Assembly (NCBI GenBank): GCA_019914945.1
Contig: CM034105.1
Location: forward strand, 4,092,001 to 4,156,000
DNA: 64,000 nt
DNA from: Typha latifolia
Taxonomy: Eukaryota > Streptophyta > Magnoliopsida > Poales > Typhaceae
Reading direction: 5' to 3'
Below the pieces are notes generated by a model. That model saw only the letters and a program-made list of their open reading frames with translations, did no database searches and was not told the DNA's origin. Made by a program: the position numbers and the translations under genes. Position 1 is the first letter of the stretch. The number at the start of each line of letters is the position of its first letter. Of this stretch, positions 34,466 through 47,399 are shown in pieces.

Positions 34466-37400
34466 TTAATGGTTCTCCCCAGGATGCCATTTTATGCTGC
34501 ATCCAACACTTAATAATGGAAAAGAAATATGGTAAGATAAAAAATCAAAGCAGGGCAGAACAGATTCCAGAAGATAAGCTGATTTTCAACTGTAAAATAG
34601 CTTTCTAATGACATGGAGAAATGGCTACCTGGGTTTCTGCATAGATGACAACCTTTGACCACTGAGGACACAGTCTATTGCAAGACTCAAATCTCTACAA
34701 GATCAAAATAAATCAACAGAGAAATAAGGATTTTCTCACAATAAATCTTGACCTACAATTCATAGAAGTACCTTCCAGTAATTGGTACACTATTACTCGG
34801 TCGTGAATCATCAAACTGCCCATGGTAGAACAGCTCAAAAGGTCTTCGTCCATCCTATGCAACAAAAAGTAGTATCTTAGACAAATTACATCATTACGAC
34901 CACTAGGCCAGCAGGAAATATTAGAATTTGAATCCAGAATTATAGGTCCTCATGTATTTCTTAAATCTCCATTGCATGATGCAAGAAAAAAATTATATAT
35001 ATATATATATATAATTATACAAAAAGGCCGCAGCCCTGTTTCATTGAAATTTATTCAGTATAATCCCCAGTATAGAGACTAAGAAAACATCAGCACTTGC
35101 AAGAAAATATATGAAATTAACATTTTGTGACTTGTGGTTATGCCTGTTATCCCTTTTTATGAATGAATTGCAGAAATTAAAATTCAGTTATTTACCGAAG
35201 TCAGATATGGACTGAGTTCACAGTAAGCCTGAGAAGGAACAGGGCTACACACGCACGTACTACAGATTATATGCTGATCCAAGTGCTTTGTTTGCATGAT
35301 GAACAGAAAAGACCTAAGCACCAGGACTCTAGAGGAGCAACAAGCCATGTCACACCAATGACTGATTAATCAGTTAATCATCTTTAGCAGATATGCTAGC
35401 CATCAGGACTTCGAAGCAATTACCTTTTTAAAAAGGAAAAACTCCGGTGTGCAGACAGCACCAAAAGCATGTGCAACATCTTGAGTCTGCAGGGGATCAT
35501 TTAAGGATGGAAAATCAATTCATACAAAAAGTTGTTTTAAATGGGCTCAATATTAAAGAAGGTTATCACGTTGGCAGTTATCATAAAATACATAAAGTGC
35601 TTAAATTGAAGCAACCAAGGACTATGAGCAAGATAAAGAACCATGCATGCAGTTGTCAATCCAATGATCACATAAAACCCCAGTAGATGATGCTAGAAAG
35701 CATGATAAGAATTGAAATAGATGGCATACTGGCATAAAAACAAAGGAACCCATTCCATTATGAAATATAGTGCATACACTTAAACATAATCACATTAGAA
35801 AGCCCGATTATACAAAATTAAGCAAATCACAAGTCTCTAATGAAAGAAAACATAATGTCTTATTATGAAAAGAGAGAGAGAGAGGTAAAAAAAGCATTTT
35901 CTACATTCAATGTAAGATGACCTAAAAGGCAATTTGTCTACTCGTTTAAGAAGGAAGAGTATTAACTTTGAAAGGCAGCTAAATTGTAAGAGATCGATCA
36001 ATTACATATAACTTGACTAGAAAATTAATTGGATGGAATTAGACTTCTACGGAGGAGAACAGTATCCTACTTTAGGTTCTTAGAACTTTGAGAATAAGCA
36101 TGTCTAAATCCCGAGTACCTTGGAAGTTAGGTCTCCAGCTGCTTCAGTTGCGAGTTAGGAGTGTACCCTAGAATCTATTAGTGGCTGGAATGAGGTACTG
36201 CCTGCTTTGATAGTAATGTAAATTTCTACTTGTACGTTGTTCCACAAGAGTGGGTTTTAGAAAAAGATTACTTACTCTTCATGGCAGTTATTTGATGAAA
36301 TAACTCTTATTAGACGAAGATGTTATGAAGTAAAGTTTTGAGTAGGTGTTTAGTGCTTATTTTATGTCAGATCCTTCAAAACAAGTAGATGTTTAGTACT
36401 TTTTACCACTGCCATATAACAATTCAATGCTCGTTTAAGTTTCTGCATATTCCTCCATTAAGGTTTTTCAAGTAAGTGTCATTAAAAAGCTTTTCAAATC
36501 AACGATGGTCGTGCCATAGGCACGGACTATGCCAACCACCGGCCGGCACGGCACGTGCCGTGGCACTTGCCGGCCGTGCCATAAGAGAATGAGAGAAAGA
36601 GGTAAGAGATACTCACCTTTGCCATTGTAGTCGTCGTCGCCGCCGCTCGCCGATCGCCGCCCGCTTCGTGCCCTAGCCCCCGAGAGAGAAGACGGATCGA
36701 GACAGAGGGATCGAGAGAGAGAGAGAGATCGGGAGAGGGTTTAAATTTTAAACCGAACCCGCAACAACCCTCTCCCTATCTCTCTCTCTCTCTCTCTCTC
36801 GATCCCTCTGTCTCGATCCGTCTTCTCTCTCGGGGGCTAGGGCACGAAGCGGGCGGCGAGCAACGATCGGCGAGCAGCGGCGACGGCGACGAGGTCGATG
36901 GTGAGTGGCGATGCGTTAGGAGGGGTACCGTGCGGCACTCTTGTGCCACGTGCCGGTACGCTGCCGGCACGGCCATCTTTGTTTCAAATATCATATTTCC
37001 CACTGCATTCTTAAAACTATCCTAATTTTCATTGAAATCAATGGACTTTTTGATAGGTGATTAGGTTCTGACTTGACGAAATCCTATAAAATAATACCAC
37101 AACTAATTAATGGTGAAAAAGAAAGGAAATCACAAACATTAGGCCCTGTTAGACTAAACAGAAAGAGGATAATACTTTATTGTCTTCCAAAATCAAGTAA
37201 AACAACATATTTATGGTCTCCTAGTCGAACTAATCAATTTGGAAAGAAAATAAACCCAAATTCAATCACACTCTGAAAATAATTAAATAACCCAATGAAT
37301 TGTCAGTCAGACATTTGAATGATCTAACAGGGAGCTTGAACGCTTAAAAAATTGATGCTCTCGAGAATTTGAGTTATGGGCTTGTTCGAACGAGCCTAGG

Positions 37401-40400
37401 CTAAATGGACTGGCGTTCAAATGCCAGGAAGACCATTTGAATGCTTGTAAGAATTTCTCTCAGAAAATTGCGTCATCGAGCCGTTCGGACACCTAACTAG
37501 GCGAACCGGACAGCCATTCAAACGCTTGGCCCAGAGTTCGTGCCTGGCCTAGAAACTGCTGCTGAACCCACTGCTCCGCCACTATTTGCCTGACATTGCC
37601 TCGAGTGATAAGTAAACTGGAATGGAAGAGTTAGATTTCCATTCTTATTAGATTTCCATTCTTATCACTCTTTCAATGTGTTCTGTCAATTTAATCTAAC
37701 TTAAGCGATCTAGTAAAAAGTTTATTTTACCTTTGTATAAACCATTTGAATCAGGTGAACATTATCTAACGCTACCCGACAGCACAATACCAAAGGATCA
37801 CGAACCAAGTACCCTAATTTTTTCATAAATTTTGTCACACATTTAACAGTCTACATTTCAAGAAAGAAATGTATTTTGGTTATTTAGATATGTCAGTAAA
37901 TATAGCCAACTGTTGGAAATATTATATGAATAATTTTTTAGTTTTGAAAGAGTCCAATGATTTCAATGGTATTTATGATATTTTGAGAATGTCGTGGTTT
38001 AGCTCATGCAACCAAGGATGAACCCTCCAAGAGTTATGATAGAACGGAAAGAGTCAAGACCCTTAACCCATTCACATGCTCCTTAAGCCTTGCACATGAC
38101 CCTCCACCCAAACCCTATCGTCTTCATCCTCCATGCAAGCTTAAAACCCAACTTTCTTCTTCTCTTTTTACCGAGGCCTACCACCCTCAACCCGATTCGA
38201 CGACTGTCCTCGCGCACCTAGCCACCAGAGGTCGCAATCGGCTTCTTCCCCTTTCCTTCCCCTCCTCTTCCTTTTCGCCGTCTCCTCGAGCCGCCGGTTC
38301 TCTTCTTTGAGCCGATCCATCTCCGTCGTTCACTTCACCTTCTCTATCGACACTGTCATCGCCAACACCGCCCTCCATAGACGCCATCGCTTCCAGCAAC
38401 ACTCTCAACCGACCCATAGCCGTCATGCCAGCCACTCCGCCCTACCTCCACCATGGAGCCCACCGATAACCGATCTTCTTCCTTAGCCCCTGTCACACCT
38501 TGGTACCTCCACCGCCACCATCAAGGATCACTAGCCGAATCTTAGCGGCAATTCTCCTCACTCTCAAGTCTTCACCACCAAGCGATGCACCTCCTCTGCA
38601 CCACCGCCCTATGGCACCTCTTATCGTCGCTATCCTTCACCGCCGACTTCAGCAACTTTTTGTGTCTCTCCAGCGCCTCACTATTGCTCCCTACAGCCTC
38701 TGCCACTTACGTCGCCGCCCCCTTGCGGCCTCTGCCACCTGCACCACGGCCATTCCTTGCAGTCTGCACCACCAGCTCTCCTGTCGCCGCCTCTTGCGGC
38801 CTCTGCCACCTACGCCACAGCCATTCCTTACAATCTGCACCACCAACTCTCCTGTCGTCGCCTCTTGCAGCCTTACACTGCAACTTTCTTCTGAATCTAA
38901 CTAATTTTTATTGAAAACTTTATAAATGAGTATGTGTTATTCTGTCTATTACTCTCTTAATGTTCATTGTGATGTCTTAGTTTGTATTGCATTATTCATT
39001 ATACGCATTTGTTCATTCACTTGTAAAACTACATTGCATAAACCTTCTTAATGGTTGGGTAGTCTCTAGCACACCATCGCAGTCTGTTATGGAACCCAAT
39101 GCTATAAAGATTTCAGTAGATTTTTACAAGAATTCGTTGAAAATATTACAACTAAATTGGACACTTTTAATATCTACCTTGAGGTTATTGATACAAATCA
39201 TGAATAAACTGAGAACAAGAGTGACGTCAATGCTGAGTGCCAGACATGTTAATCCTAATGTCGACACCCATCAACAAGCCCCTTATTATCCTCACCATAA
39301 GAAAGGCCTTGAAAGAGATCTTCACATAAACATAGGGCTTAGAGGCAATGCTACTTTTAGAGAGTTTCGAAATCCCGATGATCAACTTAAGAAAAACATT
39401 AAGGTGGATGCCCCTACATTTAATGATCGTTTAGATCCTGCTATTTTTACTGATTGGCATTGTGAGATGGATCATTTCTTTGAATAGTATGATCTACTAG
39501 AAATTTGAAAAGTTAGGCTTGCCTAAATGAAGCTAATCGATCAAGCCAAATTGTTTTGGCAAAGTTTAGAACAAATCTTAGTGCGACGTAAACAACCCCC
39601 AATTACTTATTGACATGAAATGAAAAAAAAAAATTAAAAGAGAAATATCCGCCACTCTTATCTTGGTGACCTTTTTGACAAATGAAATAATTTTAGATAA
39701 CACAATATGTCTGTAAGCGATTATGCCTCCCAATTTGAGGAGTACATGTTGAGGTGCAATGTTGTCAAAGATAAGATAACGATGCTGAGTCATTTTAGGC
39801 GTGATATTAACGATGACATCTGAAGGGAGTTAGTTTTTCGAGAAGTTACCTTTTTAGATTAGACTTACACTCTTGTGTTAAACGACGAAATGGTTAATAG
39901 GTAGCAATTGCCTAAGTGACCAATTGGACGCACACCTTCCACTTATGCATCTGCTGGTGCAAAAACTTAAACAACAATGGTACCTTTCAAAACTACCCAA
40001 ACTATTGCGCCTATCCAATCTGACAAAAAAAAATGGCTCCTCCACGATGCTGCACCAGTTAATGACTCATGTCGATGTTACAAATATAGACAGGTTGGTC
40101 ATGTAACCTCGAACTGCCCTCAAAAGGCCTTTTATCTTAGGGAATAGGATGTCCTATAGGGAAAGACGAGTTCGATGAGCAAGTTTATAAGGATGACAAC
40201 TTTAAGAAAATCTAGGAAGAATTAGAGAAAAGGAGAAGCTTCCGGCTATTCAATGTCAAATGGAGGATTAGTCAAGTACCAAAACCGTGTTAGTGTCCCA
40301 ACCAGTGAAGAATTAAAGAATAAAATTATGTCAAAGGTTCACAATTTAGGATTCAGTATTCACTCGAACAGCACGAAGATGTATAGAAATTAGTGAGGGA

Positions 40401-43400
40401 ATTTTTTATAGAATGGCATAAAGGACATAGCTAACTTTGTAGCTAAATGTCTCACTTACAGCAAATCAAAGTTGAGCATCAAAATCTACAAGAATGTTAC
40501 AGCCTTTGTCTTAGTCTGAATAGAAGTGGGAAGATGTGACTATGGACTTTGTCTCAAGACTTCCCCGCACCAGAGCAAATCATGATGCAATTTAAGTGAT
40601 TGTGGACAGATTGACTAAGTCTGCCTTACTCCCTAAATCGTTTTGCACAATATTATTTTAGGGAGATTGTACAACTCCGTTGCGCACCGTTGTCCATTGT
40701 GTCTGATTGAGATCCTCGATTTGTTTTTAAATTCTGGAGGAGTCTACGTTCAATTATTGGGACACGATTGAAATTTAGCTTAACTTATCACCCGCAAACC
40801 GACGGACAACCCGAGAAGACTATCCAAACCCTTGAGGATATGTTGCGAGCTTGTTCCTTGGAGTGGAAAGAAAATTGGGATGATTATCTTCCACTCATGG
40901 AGTTCTCTTACAATAATAGCTATTATTCAATTTGAAACTAGCATCTTATGAGAACTATATGGCAGAAAATGCAGATCTCTATTTTGTTGGGAAAGACAGT
41001 TATTGAGACCATATATGGTATATGATGCCACTCAGAAAATTTTCAAAATCAAGGAAAAGTTTCTAATAGCTCAGAGTCGCCAGAAGAGTTATGCTGATAA
41101 TTGGAGAAGAAATCAGGAGTTTCAGGCATGCGACATAGTTTTTCTAAATGTGTCAACTTAGAAAGGATTAATCAGGTTTGATAAGAAAGGCCCATTGAGT
41201 CCTCACTTTATTGGGCCTTTTGAAGTGTTAGAGTGGATTGAAGAGGTGGCATATCGAGTAGCATTGCCACCTAGGTTAGCTAAAGTCCATAATGTCTTTC
41301 ATATGTCTATGTTGAGGTAGTATGTGCCTAGTACTAATCATGTGATCGATTATAAGACTAAGATCCGAAAAAATCTATCTTATAAGAAGCAACCTATAGA
41401 AATCCTAAAAACTCAGCAAAGAACTCTTCGCAATAGGATAATCTCATTCGTGAAGATCTTATGACAAAACCATAAGCCGGAAGAAACAACTTGGGAGCGT
41501 GAAGATAAAATGCAAGAAAAACATCCAAAGCTATTTTCTCAGTCTACATTGTGATTATTACGGTATTACTTTATCTTTTTATATGTTAATTTTAATTTCG
41601 AGGATGAATTTTTTTTGTTGGAAATAGTTGTAAGAACTGAGAAAAAAAATGAGAGAAAAGAGACACTGCGAATGCATTGCACGTGCAACCTCCATTCCCT
41701 TTCATTCTTGGTCACACAACAGAAGGGGTGGCTACTAGATTTCTGGCCACTCCGTATGAAATTCAGATTAGAATTTAAAACCTAACCTATAAAAATCATA
41801 AATCCTCTCTTATCCACCCAACCCAGCCGTTCTTTCCTCTTTTCATCTTCTTCTTTCTAACTATCGGAGTCGACACTCTTTTCATCTTCTTTTTCTTTTT
41901 TTACTGTCGAAGTCATCATCGTGGAATGGACCACCGGAGCGCCGTCAGAGCAATCGAAGATCACCAAACGACTCGTCGGTAAGCCCTCTCTCACCCCTCA
42001 AATTTAATTTAAATTTAATTTGGTAGATTAGAAATACCTAAATTTGGCGCTTGCACTTTTGTCGGCAAATCGGGTCGACGCCGTTATTCGATAGTCGAGC
42101 CATCAATCGAATAACGGTCAAATATCATTTTCCAATCCTGTAGTTTGATGACATATTTGACATGATGGTGGGAACTTTGATCTTTTCCAAGATTAACCTC
42201 AAAAGTAGTTATTATCAAATTCGAATTCGACCTAGAGATGAGTGAAAGATCAATCTAATGCACCAAGCACTTTCATGAAATGGCAAATTTCTAGTGGTCT
42301 ACTTTGATGATATATTGATTTATAGTTAGTCAAAGAAGCTTCACTTGGACCATTTACAACAAGTTTGCATTGCGCTTCATGTCGCACAACTCTATGCCAA
42401 TAGGAAGAAATGCTCGTCTCATAGATTAAATCATTTTCCTAGAATTTGTGGTTACAATTGATGGATTATGCATCGACCCTGAAAAGATTAAGGCAATCAT
42501 TGATTGGCTTCAATCACGAAATATCCATGATGTGCATAGTTTTCATGGTCTTGCTGATTTTTATCGATGCTTCATTTGAGGGTTTAACACTATCATATCC
42601 CCAATCACTGCTTGCCTGAAGAAATGAGATTTTTATTGGGGTAAGTCGGCAAGTAAGACTTTTGGAGATATTAAGATAAGAATGACAGTAGCGCATGTAA
42701 TGTGTCTTCCTGACTTTTCTAAAGTCTTAGAGATAGAATGTGATACCTCAGAATCGAGATTTGTGGTGTTTTTAGCCAAAAAAGTCATCTTGTTGCCTAT
42801 TTTAGCAAGAAACTAAATGAGACCAAATAAAAGTACTCAACATAGGATAAGGAATTATATATAGTTATTCAAACTTTGCGCTATTGGCTCATTACATACT
42901 CCCACATGAATTTGTTCTTTATTCAGACCACGATGCTCTTCAATTCTTGAATTATCAGAAGAAACTCAATACGAGACATGCTCGTTGGATCGAGTTCTTA
43001 TAAATAGTACATTCTTATACTCAAATATGGAGCTGGGATTGAGAATAAGGCGGCTAATGCACTTAACCGACAGGTTAGCCTTTTATCTATCATTAGCATC
43101 AAAGTCACTAGATTTGAAAAAATAAAGACTGCATTGCACGAATTCCAATGCGTTCCATGATTGTCTTCTCTTTCTTTTTCTTCTTTTTGGTATGATAAGC
43201 TCTTTTTCCATCTATTCTCTTCTTTTTATACACGTTTTCATCTCTTTTTTTTCTTTTTCCTTTTTCTCTTCTCTCTAATCTCTCTCAAGAAAAATCTCCT
43301 TTTTTTCCTATTGTCGGTACTGTAGCACTGCTATAATGCAGCCCTACCTACTCCCTTAAAATCATATCTAGGGTATTTTTAGGCCCCATTTTTAGTAGTT

Positions 43401-46400
43401 AAAAAAATATAATAACTTTGGAGAAACTGTTCTCACATTACTGAGTGATCTAAACATAACTTTGGATAGTTATTCTCTCTATGACAGTTCCTTATTTAAG
43501 GCAAACAACCTTTGCGTTCCCTGTACATATGCACTTGACTTTATAGTTTAAGAGATCCACGCTGGCAACCTATCAAGTCATTTTGGATATGACAAAACTA
43601 TCGAAGAAATTGAGTGTCAATTCTACTGGCCAAGTCTCAAGCGTGATGTAGCAAAATTGGTTAGCCAATGTCGAATCTATCAATTGGCAAAACACTAAAA
43701 GCATAATATTGGGCTTTACACTTCGTTACTTGTGCCTAATCACCCGTGGCAAGACATGAGTGAATTTTGTCCTTGGATTTCCACGGACCTTGGGATTTGA
43801 TTTTTGTGGTCGTGGATCGCTTATCTAAGATAGCTCATTTCATTCCTTGTGCCAAAATTTCTATGTTATGAACCAAATCTGGACATAAAAAAATTATTAT
43901 AGAGATAGCCTCAAAAGTTAGGGTTCTAATGGATTTGATTTCACGAGAATCTGACGTCTAGATGAAAAGATATTAATAAAATAATAGAGTAGGGGAAAAT
44001 ATGGCAAAATGATAAATATTCAACATTGCAGCGGTCGTCGGAGGGTGGTGGACAGCCATAAGTAAGGTGGCTGGTGGAGGAAAATAGCCAAGGTTTGGAA
44101 GATCAGAATGCTTCTTCGGCTATAATCTACTCCTACAAAGATAAAGACGATCTAACGGCTATGGTAAAAGATAAGGACGAAAATATTAACTTGGCTAAAC
44201 TCAGATTCATAATTATAACACATGTTCACTCCTATTTATAGGAGTAAAAATCCCTAGCGGGATTATCCAATTTATTTGAAATTTAAAATAATAAGATAAA
44301 TCTAACTAACTAACTTGACTCGACTTAATCTATGTGGTCGGATCATAACACTCTAATGCTTCACATATGGCAAAATTGTATTTTGCCCATATAGTCAAGT
44401 TATATGGTTTTTCAAAAACTATTGCATCTTATCGCGATGTTTGTTTTATGAGCTACTTTTGAAAAACTTTGTCACATGGCTAGCACAAAATTAAAGTACT
44501 CTACAGACTATCATCCCTAAACTGATGGTCAAACTGAGGTCATCAATCATAGTCTTGAAAACCTTTTACGATGTCTCGTGAGTGATCATAACAAAAACTA
44601 AGATGTTAATCTTCCTGTAGCCCAATTTGCATAAAATAAATCCATGAATAGGTCTATAAGTATAAGTTCATTTGAAGTTGTTCATGGTTTTACAAAACAC
44701 ACAAACTTTTAGATCCTTTGCCAATGTCATCTCATGCTATAGTTTTTGAGTCTGCTGAAGCATTTGCACATCATGTTTATTCATTACATCAAAAGATCAA
44801 CAAACGAATTGAGACGAGTAATTTTTAGTATAAAATACAAGCCGACTTGCACTAGTGTGTTAAAAGGTTTAATGTAGGAGATCATGTTATGATTCGTGTC
44901 AAACCTGAATGATTCCCTTTAGGAGTTGTTTGAAAGTTGCATCCTCCTAGTGCAGGATCCTTCCAAATTCTAAAACATGTATAGACTAATGCTTATATGA
45001 GCGACATTCCCTCTAATTACAGTAGTAATTCTACTTTTAATATTGAGAATTTGGTGGCTTACAAATTGCCTATGAATATTCTCACTGAACTATATGCTAC
45101 ATCTGCTACTTCTATTCCAAATATATCTGATCTCCCACCCACCACTTCTCCATTCCATCCACACTACAAGAAAAGATATAAGTTATTTTATAAGATCAAA
45201 TAATACCTACTATAGGATGAGTTCACCGTTTTCTAGTTCGCTAGCAAGATTGATCAGAGTCTAATTGTACGTGGAACAATCACGATGAGTTACAACAGCT
45301 TGATCTTGATATCCTGGAGTTCTCTTGGTGGATTCCTCGGGTTTAATTATTTTTGAAACGTCTCTTTTTAAATCTGTGATCAAGGAGTTTGTCCTGCATC
45401 ACGAGCATAGTACCAATAATTGCATCTATTAGCTCCTATTTTCTAACATGCCTATATTAAAAAATTTCACCATCATTACTGCTCTTTATTAGAATCATGT
45501 GGAACTAGAAACAATGGGTTATTCTGAAATACATATATGAATGCCTCGCCATGTTCCTCAAGTGCTAGAACTAGAACTAACATGATTATATGCATGTAAT
45601 AAAAGAAGATAGAAAGGGATAAATGTGGATACAGGAGTAAAGGAGCAATACTTGCTGACCAAGGAATGAATGACACTGGCCTTACCTCATCAAACAGATA
45701 GGGAAAAGGGTATTTGAACAATTTTGCATCTTCAGCCATAAATTCTGGCCCATCCTGCAGAATAAGAACAATTGGTAAAACAGATATAAATGAGCAAGCG
45801 ATCATGATAACACATTATGCCTATTTATTCACTTTGCAAGTTGGAGGCACCAAACAGCAATGGCCTTTCTATAAACTATAATCTATTGACTACTATAAAA
45901 CATAATTGACAAAGAACTATAATCTAAACATTTAAATATTCACACTCTCTGAATTATTACCTAAATTGCTAAGTCTGCCGAAATTTCTTAAATTCATTAT
46001 TATCTAAGATAGAGATGCAACTTAAACTTCAGCTTTTTTTCCCCCTCTGTTTCTTTCTTTTTCCTTTATTAGAGACTGAAGTACCAAGCCAATCCATACC
46101 ATGTCTGGTCATCTATGCGAGACATTAGATGCCATCATCTTTCAATGGAAGTTGCCAAAATTCCCCAAGGGTAAAATTGTTGTCTTGCAATGGAATAAGG
46201 ATACTAGTGTCCTATGATACACATTCATGCATTTAAAAGCCTACAAACTATTCCAGATGACCTATAATATCCAAAAGAAGGAGGATTTAATAATGACCTG
46301 AGGATGTGTGATTGTGGAGTTCGATGAAATTGCAACAACTCCCAGTCCCTTCTGCAGAACATTGAAGAAACACATTTAAGGTAGATTCTCATCCATACAA

Positions 46401-47323
46401 AAATTTTGTAACTGGTGTCGAACTTCCTACCCCCATATAGAAATTGGTAAGCTTCGCAATATCTTTTTTCAAATGCTTTACAAAAGGACAATGATTGCAC
46501 ATGAACATCACCTGCAAAATAAAATGGACAGCTAAAAACATAGGGCATGCATTCCAAATAGCAAAAAATGCTGTAAACCGGAGAAAGTAATCTACTACAG
46601 TAACTACCAAATGCTTTCAACAACGAAATAAATATCTTAATTCAGAAGTATCACAATTTATATGCTAAATGCAAGACAATTACAGTGGCATTCTTTATCT
46701 ACATGTTTATCAACTCAATGATATTTGTCTAAGAAAAGATCTTTTGAAGATTTCCATTAATATGTGGATGGCTGCAGATGTTAAATTACAAATCAAGAGC
46801 ATGCTTGGCCACATTACAATAAAACACAAAAAAATAATCAACTAGTTTCAACAACAATACAATAATCAAATCAAAATCAAGAAAAGTTAGAAACTAATAC
46901 CCACCAACAAGGCAGGACAAGACTCGAAGTCATCTAATTTCCACAATTTCTCAGTCAAAGGCTCCGGAAGCTGCTCAAGGTCGAAAAATAACCAAAAATA
47001 ATAATAATAAGTGGGAATCGGAGGAGACCTTAGAATGACCAAAATTATCATATAATTCAAAGGAAAAACGAAATGGTTCTTGAGAAAACCTCAAAATACG
47101 GAGCCCTAAAGCCGAGCGAAACGCCGCCGGACTCGGTTCTTGCAGCTCGGACTTGGAATCTTACTCTTGGAAGCCTGATAGGCTTCGGAGAACGGGGAAG
47201 AAGACGAGTTAAGCGACAAGGGGATGTAAACGACGCCGTGCCGAACGGAGGCAGCAACCGAGCGGCAAAGGAGCCGAGAAGGGCCGACGAGTATAGAGCT
47301 CCCACAGTAGCGGCCATCGACAT
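34466..47323 (-). CDS. Plastid thioredoxin-fold / peroxiredoxin-like protein
   Basis: Predicted chloroplast redox protein of the AhpC/TSA-like (PRX-like) type; reaction unproven. Nine exons, all in frame: 47090-47323, 46905-46970, 46431-46511, 46298-46351, 45686-45754, 35424-35486, 34772-34854, 34629-34694, 34466-34508; 252 aa. The first about 60 residues look like a transit peptide. Then come the core [30 protein letters not shown] with a CxxC pair, [39 protein letters not shown] (TPE preceded by Cys), [10 protein letters not shown], and the tail [11 protein letters not shown] recall a close Arabidopsis homologue, At1g21350. Intron 5 (35487-45685) is 10,199 nt and full of transposon remnants, whereas the other introns are about 75-570 nt. 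All nine exons are undamaged, so the gene is probably functional if the intron is spliced. Confidence 0.9.
36500..36981. mobile_element. Foldback MITE with 8-bp target duplication
   Basis: Terminal repeats CAACGATGGTCGTGCC and (reverse complement of the right end) CAAAGATGGCCGTGCC match at 14 of 16 bases. A perfect 8-bp duplication TTTCAAAT flanks it (36492-36499, 36982-36989), suggesting hAT mobilisation. The inside is a near-complete hairpin: about 36613-36740 is the reverse complement of about 36752-36893, including the stretch GGGGGCTAGGGCACGAAGCG and a GA/CT tract. No coding capacity. Confidence 0.8.
37320..38980. other. Probable LTR / leader DNA of a decayed Ty3/gypsy element
   Basis: A diverged GC-richer stretch with repeated GTTCGAAC/CATTCAAACG-like words (37330-37600), then a CT-rich region (38080-38900) just upstream of the gag remnant. 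A matching second LTR was not found, so the borders are unknown. Confidence 0.35.
39080..41617 (+). pseudogene. Ty3/gypsy retrotransposon remnant 1 (gag, integrase, chromodomain side)
   Basis: Gag-like reading frame from about 39080 (motif [17 protein letters not shown]) with many in-frame stops. A zinc knuckle at about 40070-40113 has its second Cys replaced by Tyr. Protease, reverse transcriptase and RNase H are absent. Integrase resumes near 40290, with [20 protein letters not shown] near 40790 and the C-terminal GPFEVLEWI...[11 protein letters not shown] near 41215-41320. A TTTCGAGGATGAATTTTTT tract at about 41596 resembles the usual 3' end of such elements. Multiple stops and a large internal deletion make it inactive. 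Confidence 0.8.
42100..45200 (+). pseudogene. Ty3/gypsy retrotransposon remnant 2 (RT, RNase H, integrase)
   Basis: Reverse-transcriptase motifs [20 protein letters not shown] (about 42180) and [11 protein letters not shown] (about 42297), with a deletion of part of the domain between them. RNase H-like residues follow to about 43060. An integrase zinc-finger segment ([19 protein letters not shown], about 43577) and core pieces on both sides of a 487-bp insertion (43864-44350) come next, then [20 protein letters not shown] near 44524. Stops and frameshifts are frequent. The two integrases differ ([10 protein letters not shown] against [11 protein letters not shown]), so two element families are present. 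Confidence 0.75.
43864..44350. mobile_element. Solo LTR inside the integrase of remnant 2
   Basis: Starts TGTTATGAACC and ends GGATCATAACA (inverted ends, 10 of 11 match). Flanks TTCTA (43859-43863) and CTCTA (44351-44355) match at 4 of 5. Integrase similarity stops at one side (HFIPCAKI) and resumes at the other ([17 protein letters not shown]), which fixes the insertion independently. Confidence 0.65.
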
Positions 47324-47399
47324 TGCCTTAGCCGAAACGTACTTTCTTTACCTTTTTTTTTTTTTAAATTTTATTTTCTCATTGTGCTTCTAATTTTTT

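Larger units (their letters stand above)
35487..45685 (-). other. 10.2-kb transposon-filled intron 5 of the plastid redox gene
   Basis: Donor GAG/GTAAGG at 45685 and acceptor CCCCTGCAG at 35487, phase 0. It separates exon ending PFPYLFDE from exon starting [12 protein letters not shown], which are adjacent in the protein family. Contents from left to right: unique AT-rich DNA, a foldback MITE (36500-36981), LTR/leader-like sequence (37320-38900), one Ty3/gypsy remnant (39080-41617), a second one (42100-45200) and a solo LTR within it. Retroelement coding remnants run opposite to the host gene. Confidence 0.85.

Noticed and set aside
38187..38914. Open frames in CT-rich DNA upstream of the gag remnant
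   Set aside because: Pro/Leu/Ser-rich low-complexity translation with no motifs; a retroelement leader is more likely.
37911..41630. Pairing TGTTGGAAATA at 37911 and 41617 as LTR starts of one element
   Set aside because: Similarity ends after about 10 nt, so they cannot be shown to be LTRs of the same element.
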